Below are positions 32,539 through 43,457 of a stretch of DNA of 64,000 nt, one piece after another (the stretch's first letter is position 1; each line of letters opens with the position of its first letter). The notes beneath the pieces are model-generated. The model worked only from the letters and a program-made list of their open reading frames with translations, searched no databases and had not been told where the DNA came from. The translations under genes and the position numbers were made by a program. This DNA is from Periconia sp. R9002 (lineage: Eukaryota; Ascomycota; Dothideomycetes; Pleosporales; Periconiaceae), in assembly GCA_023627715.1 (NCBI GenBank), contig JAMAHW010000007.1, forward strand, positions 372,001-436,000, read 5' to 3'.

Positions 32539-33384
32539 ATGTCGCAAATCCACGCTCTGTCCGACGACCAGGTAGGAAGCCCTATGCCTTTGCAGCTTCC
32601 ACCCAGCTCCATTCGCTTGCATAGCTCCCCGCCATACGTCAGTCAATAGCTGCTAATGCATTACCACATCAGGTCGCCGGCGAGCTGAGGAAGATGACGG
32701 CCTTCATTAAGCAGGAGGCCCAAGAGAAGGCCAACGAAATACGCCTCAAAGCCGACGAGGAATTCGCTGCAGAAAAGGCGAAGCTCGTACGCCAAGAAAT
32801 TGCCTCGATCGATTCGTCCTACGAGAAGAAGTTCAAGCAGGCCAGCATGTCTCAGCAAATCACCCGCTCCACCGTATCCAACAAATCAAGATTAAGGATC
32901 CTCTCTGCCCGTCAGGAGTTGCTGGATGGTCTGTTTGAGGAGGCGCGGAAGAAGTTAAATGACGTCTCAAAGGACAAGAAGAAGTACCAGACCGTTCTTA
33001 AGAACCTTATACTGGAGGGCGCCTATGCTTTGAACGAAGATAAACTGGAGGTCAAAGCCCGCAAAGCTGATTATGAGGTGGTGAAGGCGGCAATTGCAGA
33101 GGCGCAAACTGAATACAAGAAGAACGTGAACAAAGATGTCTCGATTACCATTGATGAGAGCGACCCGCTTCCCCAGGAATCGTGAGTTTCATAATGTTTC
33201 ATAATTAGTAAATTGGAGCTAACAAAGTCCCAGGGCTGGTGGTGTAAGCATCTCGGGCACAGGTGGAAGGATCGACATCAACAACACTTTGGAAGAGCGA
33301 TTGAGGCTCCTCGAGACCGATGCTCTGCCGTCTATCCGAGTCACCCTATTTGGCGAGAACCAAAACAGGAGGTTCCACGATTGA
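32539..33384 (+). CDS. VMA4: V-type proton ATPase subunit E
   Basis: Peripheral-stalk subunit of the vacuolar H+-ATPase. Three exons (32539-32571, 32673-33181, 33234-33384) give 230 aa, close to yeast Vma4. The N-terminal helix begins MSQIHALSDDQVAGELRKM and runs as a long coiled coil rich in Lys, Glu and Ala. QEKANEIRLKADEEF and SRLRILSARQELLDGLFEEA are family hallmarks. The C-terminal domain ends NTLEERLRLLETDALPSIR VTLFGENQNRRFHD, as in other fungi. The first exon is 11 codons and the donor GTAGGA is slightly off consensus. There is no targeting signal, as expected for a V1 subunit. Confidence 0.96.
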
Positions 33385-34995
33385 GCACGACACAGCATAT
33401 ACACAACGATTGTAGAGGCGGCTTCTTCCTTCGTACGGGAGTATCGTATCTGGATAACACCAGCAACTTCCATCTTTACTGGGGAGAGTCATGAAATCAC
33501 TCAGTATCGGATTTACGGCTGCGGCATCTTGCATTTGTGATGATAACCAAGTTCAGACGAGGCTTGTAGAATAGTTGAGATATTAGCGGGTCTTCCTATG
33601 TGCAAATATTACTTATCGACCATCTATACACACATACAAATGATTACGCTGCTGCCTAGAAGGATAAAGGGTAAAAGCTTCCTTGTGTGCAAACTTGGGG
33701 TAATTATTTACAATCTCCCGCCTAATTTAGATCTAAATTCGGTTCCTGTTTGCTTCATTTCTTACGCGCAGTGATGCAGGTCGAAATATCAATAACAAGT
33801 TCGGACATCATGACAATGCTCGAAATCTTACGATGCATGTGTAGAACCTCGCGCTTACCTTTTCATGCTGACGACCTTGCGCACGCCACTCATTCCTTAA
33901 ATATTATGATTTATGGTTGCGATTCTTAAAATCATAAATCTGCAGGTATGGTTGTATGAACCAAATTTATTAGTTTACGCCCTTGAAGTAGAGCCAGTGT
34001 TTCTAGATACACCAAAATTGTAGCGTAGCCTAGGAGTAGCCAGGGACGACCCAGATAACCTGTAAGAGTAAAAACGCCTTGAAACATTGATGTAATTCAG
34101 AATACAGCCAGTGCAAATAATTTCCACCATCGTCATATCCACTCTCTCATTCTGCTCCTGCATGAAGATGCACTTGCTATCTCAAGTTGTCTGGGAACCA
34201 TTTGGTACATCGATGGAATGTATCTGTATCAATCCCAGTCTTTGTCTTTCTTCTTCGCAGGGTCTTTCCAATACATTAAGTACACATAGGGAACAGAAAA
34301 AATCAGAAAAAATCAGAAAATAAAAGGTGGGGAGTAAACCAAAAGACACCAATTTGTATTCTAATTCTCTCTGACACTCCCTCCACAACGTGCACTTACC
34401 CGCTTTGGGGAAAAAATTCAGACATTGCTTTCCCACTGCGGCGACCTGACCATAGTGAGGGTATCTACATGAATATGAAGGCACGCTGCACATGTTGCAA
34501 GAAACCCCCCTGCTACGGGAATCAAGACCGAAGTAATCATTCTCACCGTATAATATCTAATGCAGTTCCCATCGCCGGAAGCTCCATCTCAAAGTTCCCT
34601 AAATTATTGCGATGATGACTCCTTTGGCGACATCCGTGAAGGTTGAGGTGCGGAAAGGGTGAAGTAGGAATAGGGTGGTGAGAAGAGGGGGATGGGATGG
34701 GAGGGATTTAGAAGAAAAAAAGACTTAACGACTAAAGTTCAAGTAGCTTTTAACTTCGAAAACAATAATATTTTAGCAAATGCACAATTTTGTTTACCTT
34801 TCTTTTGACCGTTGCCAGGTAAAGATAGGAAGCCTGTCCAGGGGGACGTGACACTCGTGCATTCATTATGGTAGTGATGGCTAAGTAGCCCGCATGTCTA
34901 GCCCCTGCCAGATATCACAACTAAAAAAAAGCAAACGTGAAATTTTTCGTCAAAAGAAATATACCGCCGTGATCCACCATAACAATCGTAAGTTC
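33385..34995. other. Convergent spacer, VMA4 / ARG4
   Basis: 1.6 kb of mostly AT-rich DNA between convergent genes. AAAAAATCAG is repeated in tandem near 34297-34318. No coding region is seen. Confidence 0.45.
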
Positions 34996-36501
34996 TTAAA
35001 GCTGCTGCTTCAACTTCTCTATTTGCTCCCTGACTGCGCTCTTGCTCGTTCCCCCTGCGGCATTCTTGAGCTCCACTGCTCGCTCGTAATCAAGACACTC
35101 GACGACGTCATCACCTAGTCGAGAGTCAATGCCTTTCAGCTCCTCCACGCTCAACTTGTCCATTGGCACATTCTTGTTCTCAGCCAACGCGACTACACGA
35201 CCGGAGATGTGATGGCCTTCCCGGAAAGGAACGCCTTTGCGAACCAAGTAGTCTGCAAACTCGGTAGCGAGCATCTCGGGCGTCAAAGCCGCTAGCATCT
35301 TCTCCGGGCTGATCTTGAGCGTGGAGAGGACACCAGTAGCGATCTGCATAGAGTCTCCGACAGTCTTGATGTGGTCGATCAGAGGCTCCACCGATTCTTG
35401 GAGATCCTTGTTGTACGTCGTTGGTAGTCCCTTGATGGTGACGTAAAGACCGGCCATGTGTCCGAACGCTCTGCCACTCTTTCCACGAATGAGCTCCAGC
35501 GAGTCTGCATTCTTCTTTTGCGGCATCAGAGAGCTTCCGGTGGAGTACGCGTCTGCGAGCCTCACGAACCCAAACTCTAGACTTGAGTAAATGATTAGAT
35601 CCTCCGCCCATCGAGACAGCTTGAGCATGAAGCTAGAGCCCCATTGCAATGTCTCAAAAACAAAATCACGGTCGCCGACAGCATTTAGCGAGTTTGGAAG
35701 AAGGCCCTCGAAACCAAGTTCCTTGGCCATGGCTTCACGATCAATGTTGAAAGGGTTCCCCGCAAGAGCACCACAGCCGAGCGGGGAGCGATTGACACGT
35801 TTAACGACCTCGCGGAGACGTCGGAGCTCATCCGTGAACGCGGTCGCATGTGAAAGCACCCAGTGGGACCATCGAATCGGTTGCGCTTTCTGAAGGTGAG
35901 TGTACCCAGGCATCTAGTGTCTGTCAATACCGGTTTGCGTTTCGGAATGTGGAAAAGCGGTGGCTTACCAGTACATCGATCTCTGCTTCTGCCCGCTGAA
36001 CGCTTGTTTGAATGAGCTGGACAAGGTAGCCCTCCAGTGTTCGCAGTTCCTCCCTCAACCACAATCGCATGTCTGTAACAACCTGTTCGTTCCTGCTCCG
36101 TCCTGTGTGCAACTTTCCGCCAATTTCTTTACCAATTACCTCGCTGAGTCGTCGCTCATTTGCCGTGTGGATGTCTTCATCATTGGGCTGAACTTTGAAT
36201 GTATTGTTGGCCCATTCTTCCTTGATCTGCGCGAAACCCTTCTCGATCGCGGCGAACTCGTCTTTTGTGAGAACACCATTGTTCATGTTTGCGCGTGCGA
36301 AGGCGATCGATCCAGCAATATCTTCGGCATAGAAGCGACGGTCGTAAGGAAGGGAAGTATTGTATTGCTCCATGACGGGATCGAGACCCTCTTTACAGCT
36401 GTTAGTACATGAACGCTGAAATCAATGCCCATTGGGAAGTACTAACCAGTGAATCGACCTCCCCAGAGCATATTCTCTGCTACCTGCTTCGTAGACGACA
36501 T
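34996..36501 (-). CDS. ARG4: Argininosuccinate lyase
   Basis: Last enzyme of arginine biosynthesis: splits argininosuccinate into arginine and fumarate. Three exons (36501-36447, 36390-35969, 35913-34996) give 464 aa, the standard length. The start reads [29 protein letters not shown]. The fumarase/aspartase signature [10 protein letters not shown] is intact, with [12 protein letters not shown] and [18 protein letters not shown] (catalytic His region) also present. Intron 1 ends TACTAACAGCTGTAAAG: the CAG right at the branch site is skipped because only the AAG keeps the frame and the conserved GLDP. No targeting presequence is evident. Confidence 0.96.
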
Positions 36502-37134
36502 GATGGGCTTGAAATGTAGTCTAGTATTGTGTCGGATGGGTGAGTGTTTTCACAGCTGTGACTGTTCCGATAATCGCACTAAAAAAGCGTTAGCACCTAC
36601 GAAAACATGCGTTCGCTCCGCCAGGGAACAGGGGAGGTTGATAGACGCCTTTATTTTATCGCTAAATTATTTAGTGTGGGGAGTTAGCCGTGCGTTACTA
36701 AGCTCCGATATCCCGTGCATAGGTATAAGTAGATAAAATGCTGCGGATGGTCAATTGGAATCTGGGGAAGATGGAATAGTTTTATGAGTCATCAAAGAGT
36801 CAGCGCTCACGCAGATAAATTATGGTCAATACGTGATGAGAGGATAGATACAAATTATAATTATATGGAGTGAGAAAACTCTATCCAAGACTACCGTCCT
36901 TTTGGATTAACTATTCGGGTATACATAGGAGACTGCAAGTCGCTGCAGATGGCTGGTATCATTTCAAACGCGAATTACTGCCGCACCGCTCTTCGTGTTT
37001 TCATCTCGATCGGTATGGGGTTTGTGGCGATCCCTCGTGGCTCTCGATTTCTGCACTATTAAAAAGTCAATGGGAGTTATAGATTGTAGGACAAGTAGGA
37101 CCGTACACACCTTTGTTATGCTGTGGGCTCATCT
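36502..37134. other. Spacer upstream of ARG4
   Basis: ARG4 promoter region and AT-rich spacer. I looked for a general-control TGACTCA site next to the start and did not identify a clear one. No coding region is seen. Confidence 0.4.
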
Positions 37135-37539
37135 TCACCTCTTTCTCCTCCCAAGCCGGAAGATTCTGCGCAGGCCTCTAATCATTTGTGAATTGTGACT
37201 TAGGCTCTTCTCTTTCCCCGCCGTAGCAAGTTTGTCGGGAGCGACAAATGCATCGAAAGTCGCATTGCGATCGCACTGCTTCGTCTTTCCATCCGTGAAG
37301 TCGATTTGTGCCACGGTTTTTGGCTTGCGCACCGAAGGTTGGTACGCCAGTGGGGTGTCGTCAATGTCATCGTCATCATCTTCTTCCGAGGCGAACGGGT
37401 TTCCGGCATTAACACCCTCGTCATTGACGCTCAACTGCTCTTCTGACGAAAGAATCTGGGACACGGTGGGAAAAGAGCCGCGATCTTCATCCAGGTGAAA
37501 GGAGTCAACCCTGTCTCGATCATCCACTTGAGGCTTCAT
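37135..37539 (-). CDS. Hypothetical acidic protein with basic tail
   Basis: Not recognised. A single exon of 134 aa starting at a good context (CCGCCATGA). The sequence is hydrophilic: an acidic run (EEDDDDDIDD) near residue 60, then TPLAYQPSVRKPKTVAQIDF, FDAFVAPDKLATAGKEKSL and a strongly basic C-terminus (RGLRRIFRLGRRKR). No signal peptide or membrane segment. The basic end could serve in nuclear targeting or nucleic-acid binding; this is a guess. Codon use is ordinary for the window, which supports coding over chance. Confidence 0.5.
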   Translation of the reverse strand: MKPQVDDRDRVDSFHLDEDRGSFPTVSQILSSEEQLSVNDEGVNAGNPFASEEDDDDDIDDTPLAYQPSVRKPKTVAQIDFTDGKTKQCDRNATFDAFVAPDKLATAGKEKSLSHNSQMIRGLRRIFRLGRRKR

Positions 37540-38615
37540 GGCGGGCGATCACGCAACGAAGTGGGTATCAATCGTGTTGATCGCAAAGACGACGAGACAG
37601 GAAGGGGGAGGCCTGCTGTGGAGGAGAGTAAGCAGACGGCGGGCCTACGCGGGGAGAAGGGAAAGAGATCCCAAGGCAGCCTTATAAGGCACCGGCATTG
37701 ACATCAGTGTACTTATCGCGTACATTTACGCCCCGGGCAGGTGCGAACGAATACATGAAATGCGCGTGAGATTGCGTCTGACAGATAACGTTAAAAGGCC
37801 TGGCATTTGGCACGGGCGGTTCCTTCTTCGGGTCTAGACGCGTTCATTATGGTTCTCTCCAGCTTGAACCGATGTTGGAACAGCTACTTTGGTGCGAGTC
37901 GTCAGGGGGGGTTCCAGGGGTCCAATGGATAATTTCGTTCGAGTAGGAAGACAAGGCCAGACCGGTCAACCGATTCGATGGGCCTTTGCAGAATGTCAGC
38001 AAATGGGCCCACGGTCCAGCTCTCCCGATACAGATGCTATTAGGAGCTAGCTTATGATTGTAGAGTGCAATACGAACCCGTCAATCTTCTGTTTGGCTGG
38101 CCATGGCATAACCGAAGGCTACAGTGACTACTGCTACAGTGAGTAGGGGTGCCAACACCGCGTACATTAGGCGCTACGCTGCGTGGTGATAAGCTAGTTA
38201 GGGGCTGACGGGGCTTAGCGTATCTTGTCCACAGGCGGCTTCATTACTGGTGTCTTCATCACCACAAGCACCCTCAATGTGCCTTACAATAGGATGGTTG
38301 AGTCATACGTGTCGTGATTTCTAAGGTAAATGTATTGTTTTGCGCTGACCGCTTCCGAAATGCATCGCCTTGTTGTTCAATTGTGTTGTTCAATTGCCGG
38401 TGAAGAACATTACGGAAGCGCCCATACATGGTACGCTTAGACTAATGTATTCCTTGAATTTGATCACATCCCTGACACTTACACTCATCTCTATTTAGAC
38501 AGTTCCCTAGGAAAATTCCATCCAATGACATCCGGCGTACGTGAGACATCAATTCATTTTTCATCCCGCACGAATCCACTGGACCACCGACCATGCCTCC
38601 AATTCGAGTGACGCC
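37540..38615. other. Spacer without genes
   Basis: 1.1 kb. A GTTGTTCAATTG unit appears twice near 38372-38398. Nothing else recognisable. Confidence 0.4.
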
Positions 38616-39332
38616 TCAATGATTCTCTTCTTTCATCCTATTCTCTCCCCCTTTGAAATTCTTCTCGCGGTCTGGGGTGTGGTTTGCCAAGATCGACTCG
38701 AATGTCACTTCTAGATTTCGTCGAAATGAGGAAGGCGTGCGATCGGCTCCGGGAACGAATCGAGCAGATATCTTGGATCCTCTCCGCTGGCTCGGTATAT
38801 CCTTGCGCGGAAGATTGTCACTGTCTTCTGTAGACTGTGGTGGTGGTGTGGGTGGTGATACTGTTATTGTTGCCCCAGAAGATGGCGTGTCTGGGGAAGA
38901 CTGCTCTGGCGAAGAAAGGTTGGCTATGGTTTTGAAATCTACCGATAGTCGATGAACCTGATGGTATCGGTAAGCAATCTTGTTTTTCCTGGGGTAGTGT
39001 TCATATTCGGATGACCTTGCGCAGATATTGTTCTTTGCTCTCTTGTAGGGACAACCTCCTTGAAAACTTACCTTGATCACTGATCGCTCCATGTCTCGCT
39101 TTTGCTCAACACTGTCGTTTTCCAGAGCCTGTAGTGGGTCCAGATGATCAGATTCATGTCCAACCATCTTCTCGCGTTCATTGCGATACGATATTAAATC
39201 CTCGACAGACCACTCCCGCCGGTGCTCTCCACTCCTCAATGCCTCCTTATCTTCTTCCGAGAGCGCATAGCTATAATAGCGTCTCCGATTAGAAGCCGTC
39301 TTAGACGACGATGGAGACGGTGGCACACTCAT
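38616..39332 (-). CDS. Hypothetical disordered protein, possibly spliced
   Basis: Not recognised. The frame is open for 238 codons. A perfect GTAAGT donor after Lys87 and a CAG acceptor at 38958 define a 114-nt intron that keeps the frame; splicing gives 200 aa (exons 39332-39072 and 38957-38616). I favour the spliced form because the segment it removes is Cys/Tyr-rich and unlike the rest. The N-terminal third looks helical and charged (RRYYSYALSEEDKEALRSG, EWSVEDLISYRNEREKM, LDPLQALE). The remainder is Ser/Pro-rich and basic. It may be restricted to close relatives. Confidence 0.5.
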   Translation of the reverse strand: MSVPPSPSSSKTASNRRRYYSYALSEEDKEALRSGEHRREWSVEDLISYRNEREKMVGHESDHLDPLQALENDSVEQKRDMERSVIKVSFQGGCPYKRAKNNICARSSEYEHYPRKNKIAYRYHQVHRLSVDFKTIANLSSPEQSSPDTPSSGATITVSPPTPPPQSTEDSDNLPRKDIPSQRRGSKISARFVPGADRTPSSFRRNLEVTFESILANHTPDREKNFKGGENRMKEENH

Positions 39333-40000
39333 GGAGAAGACCGAAGGTAAGTATTGATGTTTTCAGAGTGTGTCTGCTGGACCAAATGGGTTGAACGATA
39401 GTTGGCTTAGGTTGTTTACTCCGATCGATAGTTCGTCTCGCATTTTAATAGTGCGGGATTTCCTACTGGTTGTGATGTAGGAGTATGATTGGCTCAAGGA
39501 GCCTGTGCGTTTGCTCTTGGTTTCACTGCCCTAGTATGAACGCTGCTCTCTTATACAGGTGGCACCTGAGATGAGGACTACATTAACTTATGCCAAATTT
39601 TTGAAATCCTTTTCCATAAGAAAGTTTTATAATTATATGATTGATATTATCTAGATAAGGGCACGCCAATATTTATCGTCCTGTTCTCTGAACTGGCATA
39701 GAATGATCGAACATCGAAATACTCCTCCAGTCAATATCAAAAGAAATTAGCAACAACTGTCTTATCGAGAATAAATCTTTCCTACATTCATACATATATT
39801 ATTATACTTGCGCTAACTCGTGAATTTTGATGAGCAGTACCGTCGACCCTACTCTCGACCTAGCTGATCTATCCTTCACCATTGTTATTGCACAATTGTC
39901 AAAACCAATGGTCGGGGCCTTAATCCCCAAAGGAAACACTAGAACTGAAAACTCAAATACGCCTTACTATGCTCTCGTTGCTAACCGGGTACAAGACGGA
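39333..40000. other. AT-rich spacer
   Basis: AT-rich DNA with a TATATATTATTAT run near 39793. It holds the promoter of the 38616-39332 gene and the 3' side of the next. No coding region is supported. Confidence 0.4.
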
Positions 40001-40921
40001 TCAACCAGTCTTATTCCGACACTTAAACTTCTTCAGCTTCTTTTTAAGCTTCATATACGAAGTCCGCTTTCCCTCTTCATCCGAATCATCACTAAAGTGA
40101 CTCACCAATGAAGGGTCCTCACTAGAAGTGTTGCTTTCACCAGCAGTACTACACTGATCGGTCGATGCTGACATGGGATAGTGATTGCAAGTTGCACCGC
40201 AACTACAGTAATCACGATCAAGCGGCAAAATGCCGAATCCTGCACCGGGCGAGGTAAAGTGAGCCGTCCTCCAAGGCGCGTTAGGCATCACGTCAGCCAT
40301 GTACTGATTTGCATCGAAATCTTCGTCTTCTTCGTGCCATTTGCGATTCGCCTCGTTCACGTATCGCCGCGGCACTTGAAAGTCGTCGGTCAAGACTCCA
40401 CCTTGCGGCGGCTGTTGACGCCCGTGATGATGAAGGTGGTAATTAGTATAATTTAATTGTTGGTTCCTTGCGTACGGGGAGTTCCTACTTCCCGCATCAA
40501 CGCCCTTGTGCGTATAATTCGCAAAACCATCTTGTTCAGGTGTATCCCAGCCAAACCCCAACGCTTGCCGCGTCGCCATAGCCGCGGGTGAGTCGCGATT
40601 GTAAGGCATAGGTACACGACGACCATAAGGAGAGGCTGAAGACCGCGGGTCTTCGAGCGTGATTGGATACGCGGAGCCTTCGCTGTCGCGGATATGTCGC
40701 TTGTTGGCGGCTTCCGTGTTAACATAAAGGTCGTTAGATGGACGCGAGGTATATACTTGTGTCGAGGGAGGGGAGACGCCTGATCGACCCCCCTTTTTTC
40801 TAGGTGCCTGTTGTTTTTGTTGCTCGTAGGCTGCTTGCAGGCGGGCGTGCCACTCATCGGTTAGACCGGGCCTGTCGAGAGTAATTCGATAAATAGGCTG
40901 TTGTGGGCTTGAGGAGACCAT
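40001..40921 (-). CDS. Hypothetical disordered protein
   Basis: Not recognised. A single exon of 306 aa from the first ATG (MVSSSPQQPIYRITL). The open frame continues upstream into TATATA-rich DNA without a Met, so I do not extend it. The composition is Gln-, Pro-, Arg- and His-rich with few hydrophobic stretches. Short ordered-looking parts are LDRPGLTDEWHARLQAAYEQQ near the start, RRYVNEANRKWHEEDEDFDANQYM near residue 200, and DYCSCGATC near 250. The end is a lysine cluster (KLKKKLKKFKC). No targeting signal. Confidence 0.5.
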   Translation of the reverse strand: MVSSSPQQPIYRITLDRPGLTDEWHARLQAAYEQQKQQAPRKKGGRSGVSPPSTQVYTSRPSNDLYVNTEAANKRHIRDSEGSAYPITLEDPRSSASPYGRRVPMPYNRDSPAAMATRQALGFGWDTPEQDGFANYTHKGVDAGSRNSPYARNQQLNYTNYHLHHHGRQQPPQGGVLTDDFQVPRRYVNEANRKWHEEDEDFDANQYMADVMPNAPWRTAHFTSPGAGFGILPLDRDYCSCGATCNHYPMSASTDQCSTAGESNTSSEDPSLVSHFSDDSDEEGKRTSYMKLKKKLKKFKCRNKTG

Positions 40922-41446
40922 GCCGTGTTGGATGTTGTATATATAAACGTAATTGGGAAGTATATATATAAAGATAATGGTAAGATATGTATATATAATC
41001 ACATACTTGGTGAGAAAAATTCAACCTACTGGTCACTAAACGAGTTGGTTGCTCAACCGATGAGAAACTTAAATGGGGACAGAAGCGGGCTAAATTGTGC
41101 ATATTAAATGAGCGCAGTGTGTATGCATTTTGTAACATAGTCTTGTGCGTTTACAACGAGTCTTCCAACATTGACCATAGAGAGTCAGGGTGCTGAACAA
41201 TGTAAAAGTTGCGGTGCTCGAAGTGAGTAGGCGAGACAACGATTCGTCATTGAGAGGAAATGAGAGCATTCTAGCTACTTGATTTAGTTTCATTTTTACA
41301 CTGTTCACTATCTTCCATTCCAATCACTGTCTCTCGGACCGTTATTCGCGAATTTTTTTTTACAAAACTGCGATAGCTCTGAGCGTCTGCGCTGGTACTT
41401 GGAGGTATCACTCATATGCAACTATTCGATTTGTGTTAGGCCGTAT
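40922..41446. other. AT-rich spacer with TATATA runs
   Basis: TATATATA runs at 40935-40995 lie directly upstream of the minus-strand gene starting at 40921 and may include its TATA element. No coding region is seen. Confidence 0.4.
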
Positions 41447-42538
41447 CTATGCACAGCCAGGCACTCCATCTAAATACACAGCAAGGACTTTCCCCCCTTC
41501 ATAGTTAATCCCATCTCCAAAATCCCCTGTGTATCCCCCAAGCGTACTAACATACAAAACATTCGCATCGCTCTCTCCCCTTCCGAGACTCACTGCCGTT
41601 CCTCCTGGTACAACCGTACTGCCTTCTCCCCCCAAAACTACCTGGGGCAAACCTGCCTTCTCACCATTGGCCTTTGGCAGCTCAATCGCCACCAAATCTT
41701 TTGCATATGGTCTCACAACATATAGCGTCTTCCCATCTGGACTGAGTGCTAAATCATCTATAACACCCAGGTCGGTTGCTAGGACCTCGTCGTCTCCAAC
41801 GCGCAGACCTGTAGATCCCGAAATTTCTGCCCGCACAATCCGACCAGACCATGTTTGTGACCAGTAGAGATAGGGGGCATGGTATTTGAGACCGTCGGCT
41901 CCAATGGGAAGGGGAGCCGTGGTGTTTGCCTCCAGATTTGGAGATGTAAGGGCGACATCGTAAGTTGCGTTTGACGTAACGTTGCTGTCCGCACCAGCGA
42001 GAGAGACACGGCCTATATTCCCTGCAAAGGAGTCCGCAAACAGAATCGTCTTCTCGTTAACGACAGTGAGTCCGTTCGGCATATTCGCCTCCTTCAGTTC
42101 AAGAATTTTATCCACCTTTGGTTCGCCGCTAGTTTGCGAGCCCGTAAAGTCGACTTTCCAGAGGATGCTGCTGCCGGGAGTAGCACCTGTAGCAGACAAG
42201 TAGTGTCCTGTGAGGACGGTCCAAACATCTGGAGCAAGCTCTGAGATGCCGAAGAGGGTATTTGTATCAGATGATGAGAAGTCATGTACGAGGGAAGCCG
42301 TGTTGGTTGTTGGGTCAATGAGGTAGAGAGATGCCGTGTCCCCGAACTTGCCGGTCAGAAGGGAGCCATTCCGCATAGTAGCTATGTTTTCAAGCCATAT
42401 AGGTACAGGGAATTGGTAGACTACGCGTGTAAGGACAGGCGCGGATGGCTTGGTATTGTTGGTAACTACGGGTGGATAGGATGATGTGGCGAAGCCAGAG
42501 GCTATGAAGAAAAGTTGGATGATATGCAGATGCTTCAT
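41447..42538 (-). CDS. Secreted six-bladed beta-propeller (SMP-30/gluconolactonase-like)
   Basis: Predicted secreted protein of 363 aa in one exon. Residues 1-20 (MKHLHIIQLFFIASGFATSS) form a signal peptide. The rest shows repeats of the SMP-30/NHL-type propeller: NIATMRNGSLLTG, LYLIDPTTNTASLVHDF, MPNGLTVVNEKTILFADS, HAPYLYWSQTWSGRIVRAEI and DLALSPDGKTLYVVRPY. The family includes lactonases that bind a divalent metal. Candidate ligands would be Asn in MPNG and Asp in DDLALSPDG. Several N-glycosylation sites lie between. Fungal members of this type have no established role; a hydrolase is inferred. It sits alone among orphan genes. Confidence 0.85.
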   Translation of the reverse strand: MKHLHIIQLFFIASGFATSSYPPVVTNNTKPSAPVLTRVVYQFPVPIWLENIATMRNGSLLTGKFGDTASLYLIDPTTNTASLVHDFSSSDTNTLFGISELAPDVWTVLTGHYLSATGATPGSSILWKVDFTGSQTSGEPKVDKILELKEANMPNGLTVVNEKTILFADSFAGNIGRVSLAGADSNVTSNATYDVALTSPNLEANTTAPLPIGADGLKYHAPYLYWSQTWSGRIVRAEISGSTGLRVGDDEVLATDLGVIDDLALSPDGKTLYVVRPYAKDLVAIELPKANGEKAGLPQVVLGGEGSTVVPGGTAVSLGRGESDANVLYVSTLGGYTGDFGDGINYEGGKVLAVYLDGVPGCA

Positions 42539-42617
42539 TGTGGAGTGCTGATAAATGGATTGAGAAGAGCAATGAGATTTGGTGATTTGAGACTTCTAGC
42601 AAAGCATACCAATGCCC

Positions 42618-42630
42618 TTTTTATATATCA
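42618..42630 (-). promoter_or_regulatory. TATA box of the beta-propeller gene
   Basis: On the minus strand GATATATAAAAAG lies about 85 bp before the start codon at 42538, a suitable distance for a TATA element. Confidence 0.45.
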
Positions 42631-43457
42631 TTCATCATCTGATCAGTTTGCCTTCACACTCCGCTGTAATTACTTCATCCATCTAATCCTTTCCTTGGTG
42701 GTGCGTAAAGTCCGGAGCTACTTTGATCCTTTCGCAGTTCCTCAAAACTCTAAACAGTGACTTTAAGGTTCGCTTTCGTAAGTATATAAGGGCGAGTATA
42801 ATATTACAGCAAGGAGTTGTGATCAATATGATAGCTTATGTAAGTGTATACCTCAAAGATATCATTAGAGATGCTCGTGTCAACGAATAAGACAAGCTTA
42901 GTGACGAATCGCAAGTCGTAATTTAACCTAGATGCTTTACTATAAGTATATAAAATTACACCAAGAAGGTAGAAGTCTGATTGTGCGATGTACAACATAC
43001 ATAGCGTGTTGTACGAATTGCCAAGAGTTTTCGGGTCCGAATGTATGTTGAACTCCAGGTACAGAGTCATGTGTTATCGAGACACCACGTTGCGTGGCGT
43101 ATTGAGATACTAATTATGTATTGTAACCACCCTGGTTGCATTTAACTAACTTTGTACCCGTGATATAGGTACTTATGTACCATATCATCATGAATAGTAT
43201 GTGGAACCATGTGGCTGAGATAAATCGAACTACGATCAATCGAATTACCGGAGAAATACATGTATTCGGACCAGTTGCGGCGGAATAACCCCCAATGCTA
43301 ATATGTATTCATTTTAATTCAAGGTCCCGCAACTATGAACATTTGAACATTACGAAGATCTCTAAAAAGCAGTCATACGCCCCAAACTGAAACAGTGAGA
43401 AAAGAAGGAAAAGAAATAACAGAACAGGAAAAAATTGCAGACAGCACCAAAGATTTT
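42631..43457. other. AT-rich spacer
   Basis: 0.8 kb with an 8-bp inverted repeat (GTACAACA at 42990, TGTTGTAC at 43007). Nothing coding is seen. Confidence 0.4.

Noticed and set aside
40922..41002. Upstream extension of the 40001-40921 ORF (IYTYLTIIFIYILPNY)
   Set aside because: It is a translation of TATATA repeats without an ATG start. It looks like a membrane helix only because of base composition.
42990..43014. 8-bp inverted repeat in an AT-rich spacer
   Set aside because: Short arms with a 9-nt loop are expected by chance in this amount of AT-rich sequence.
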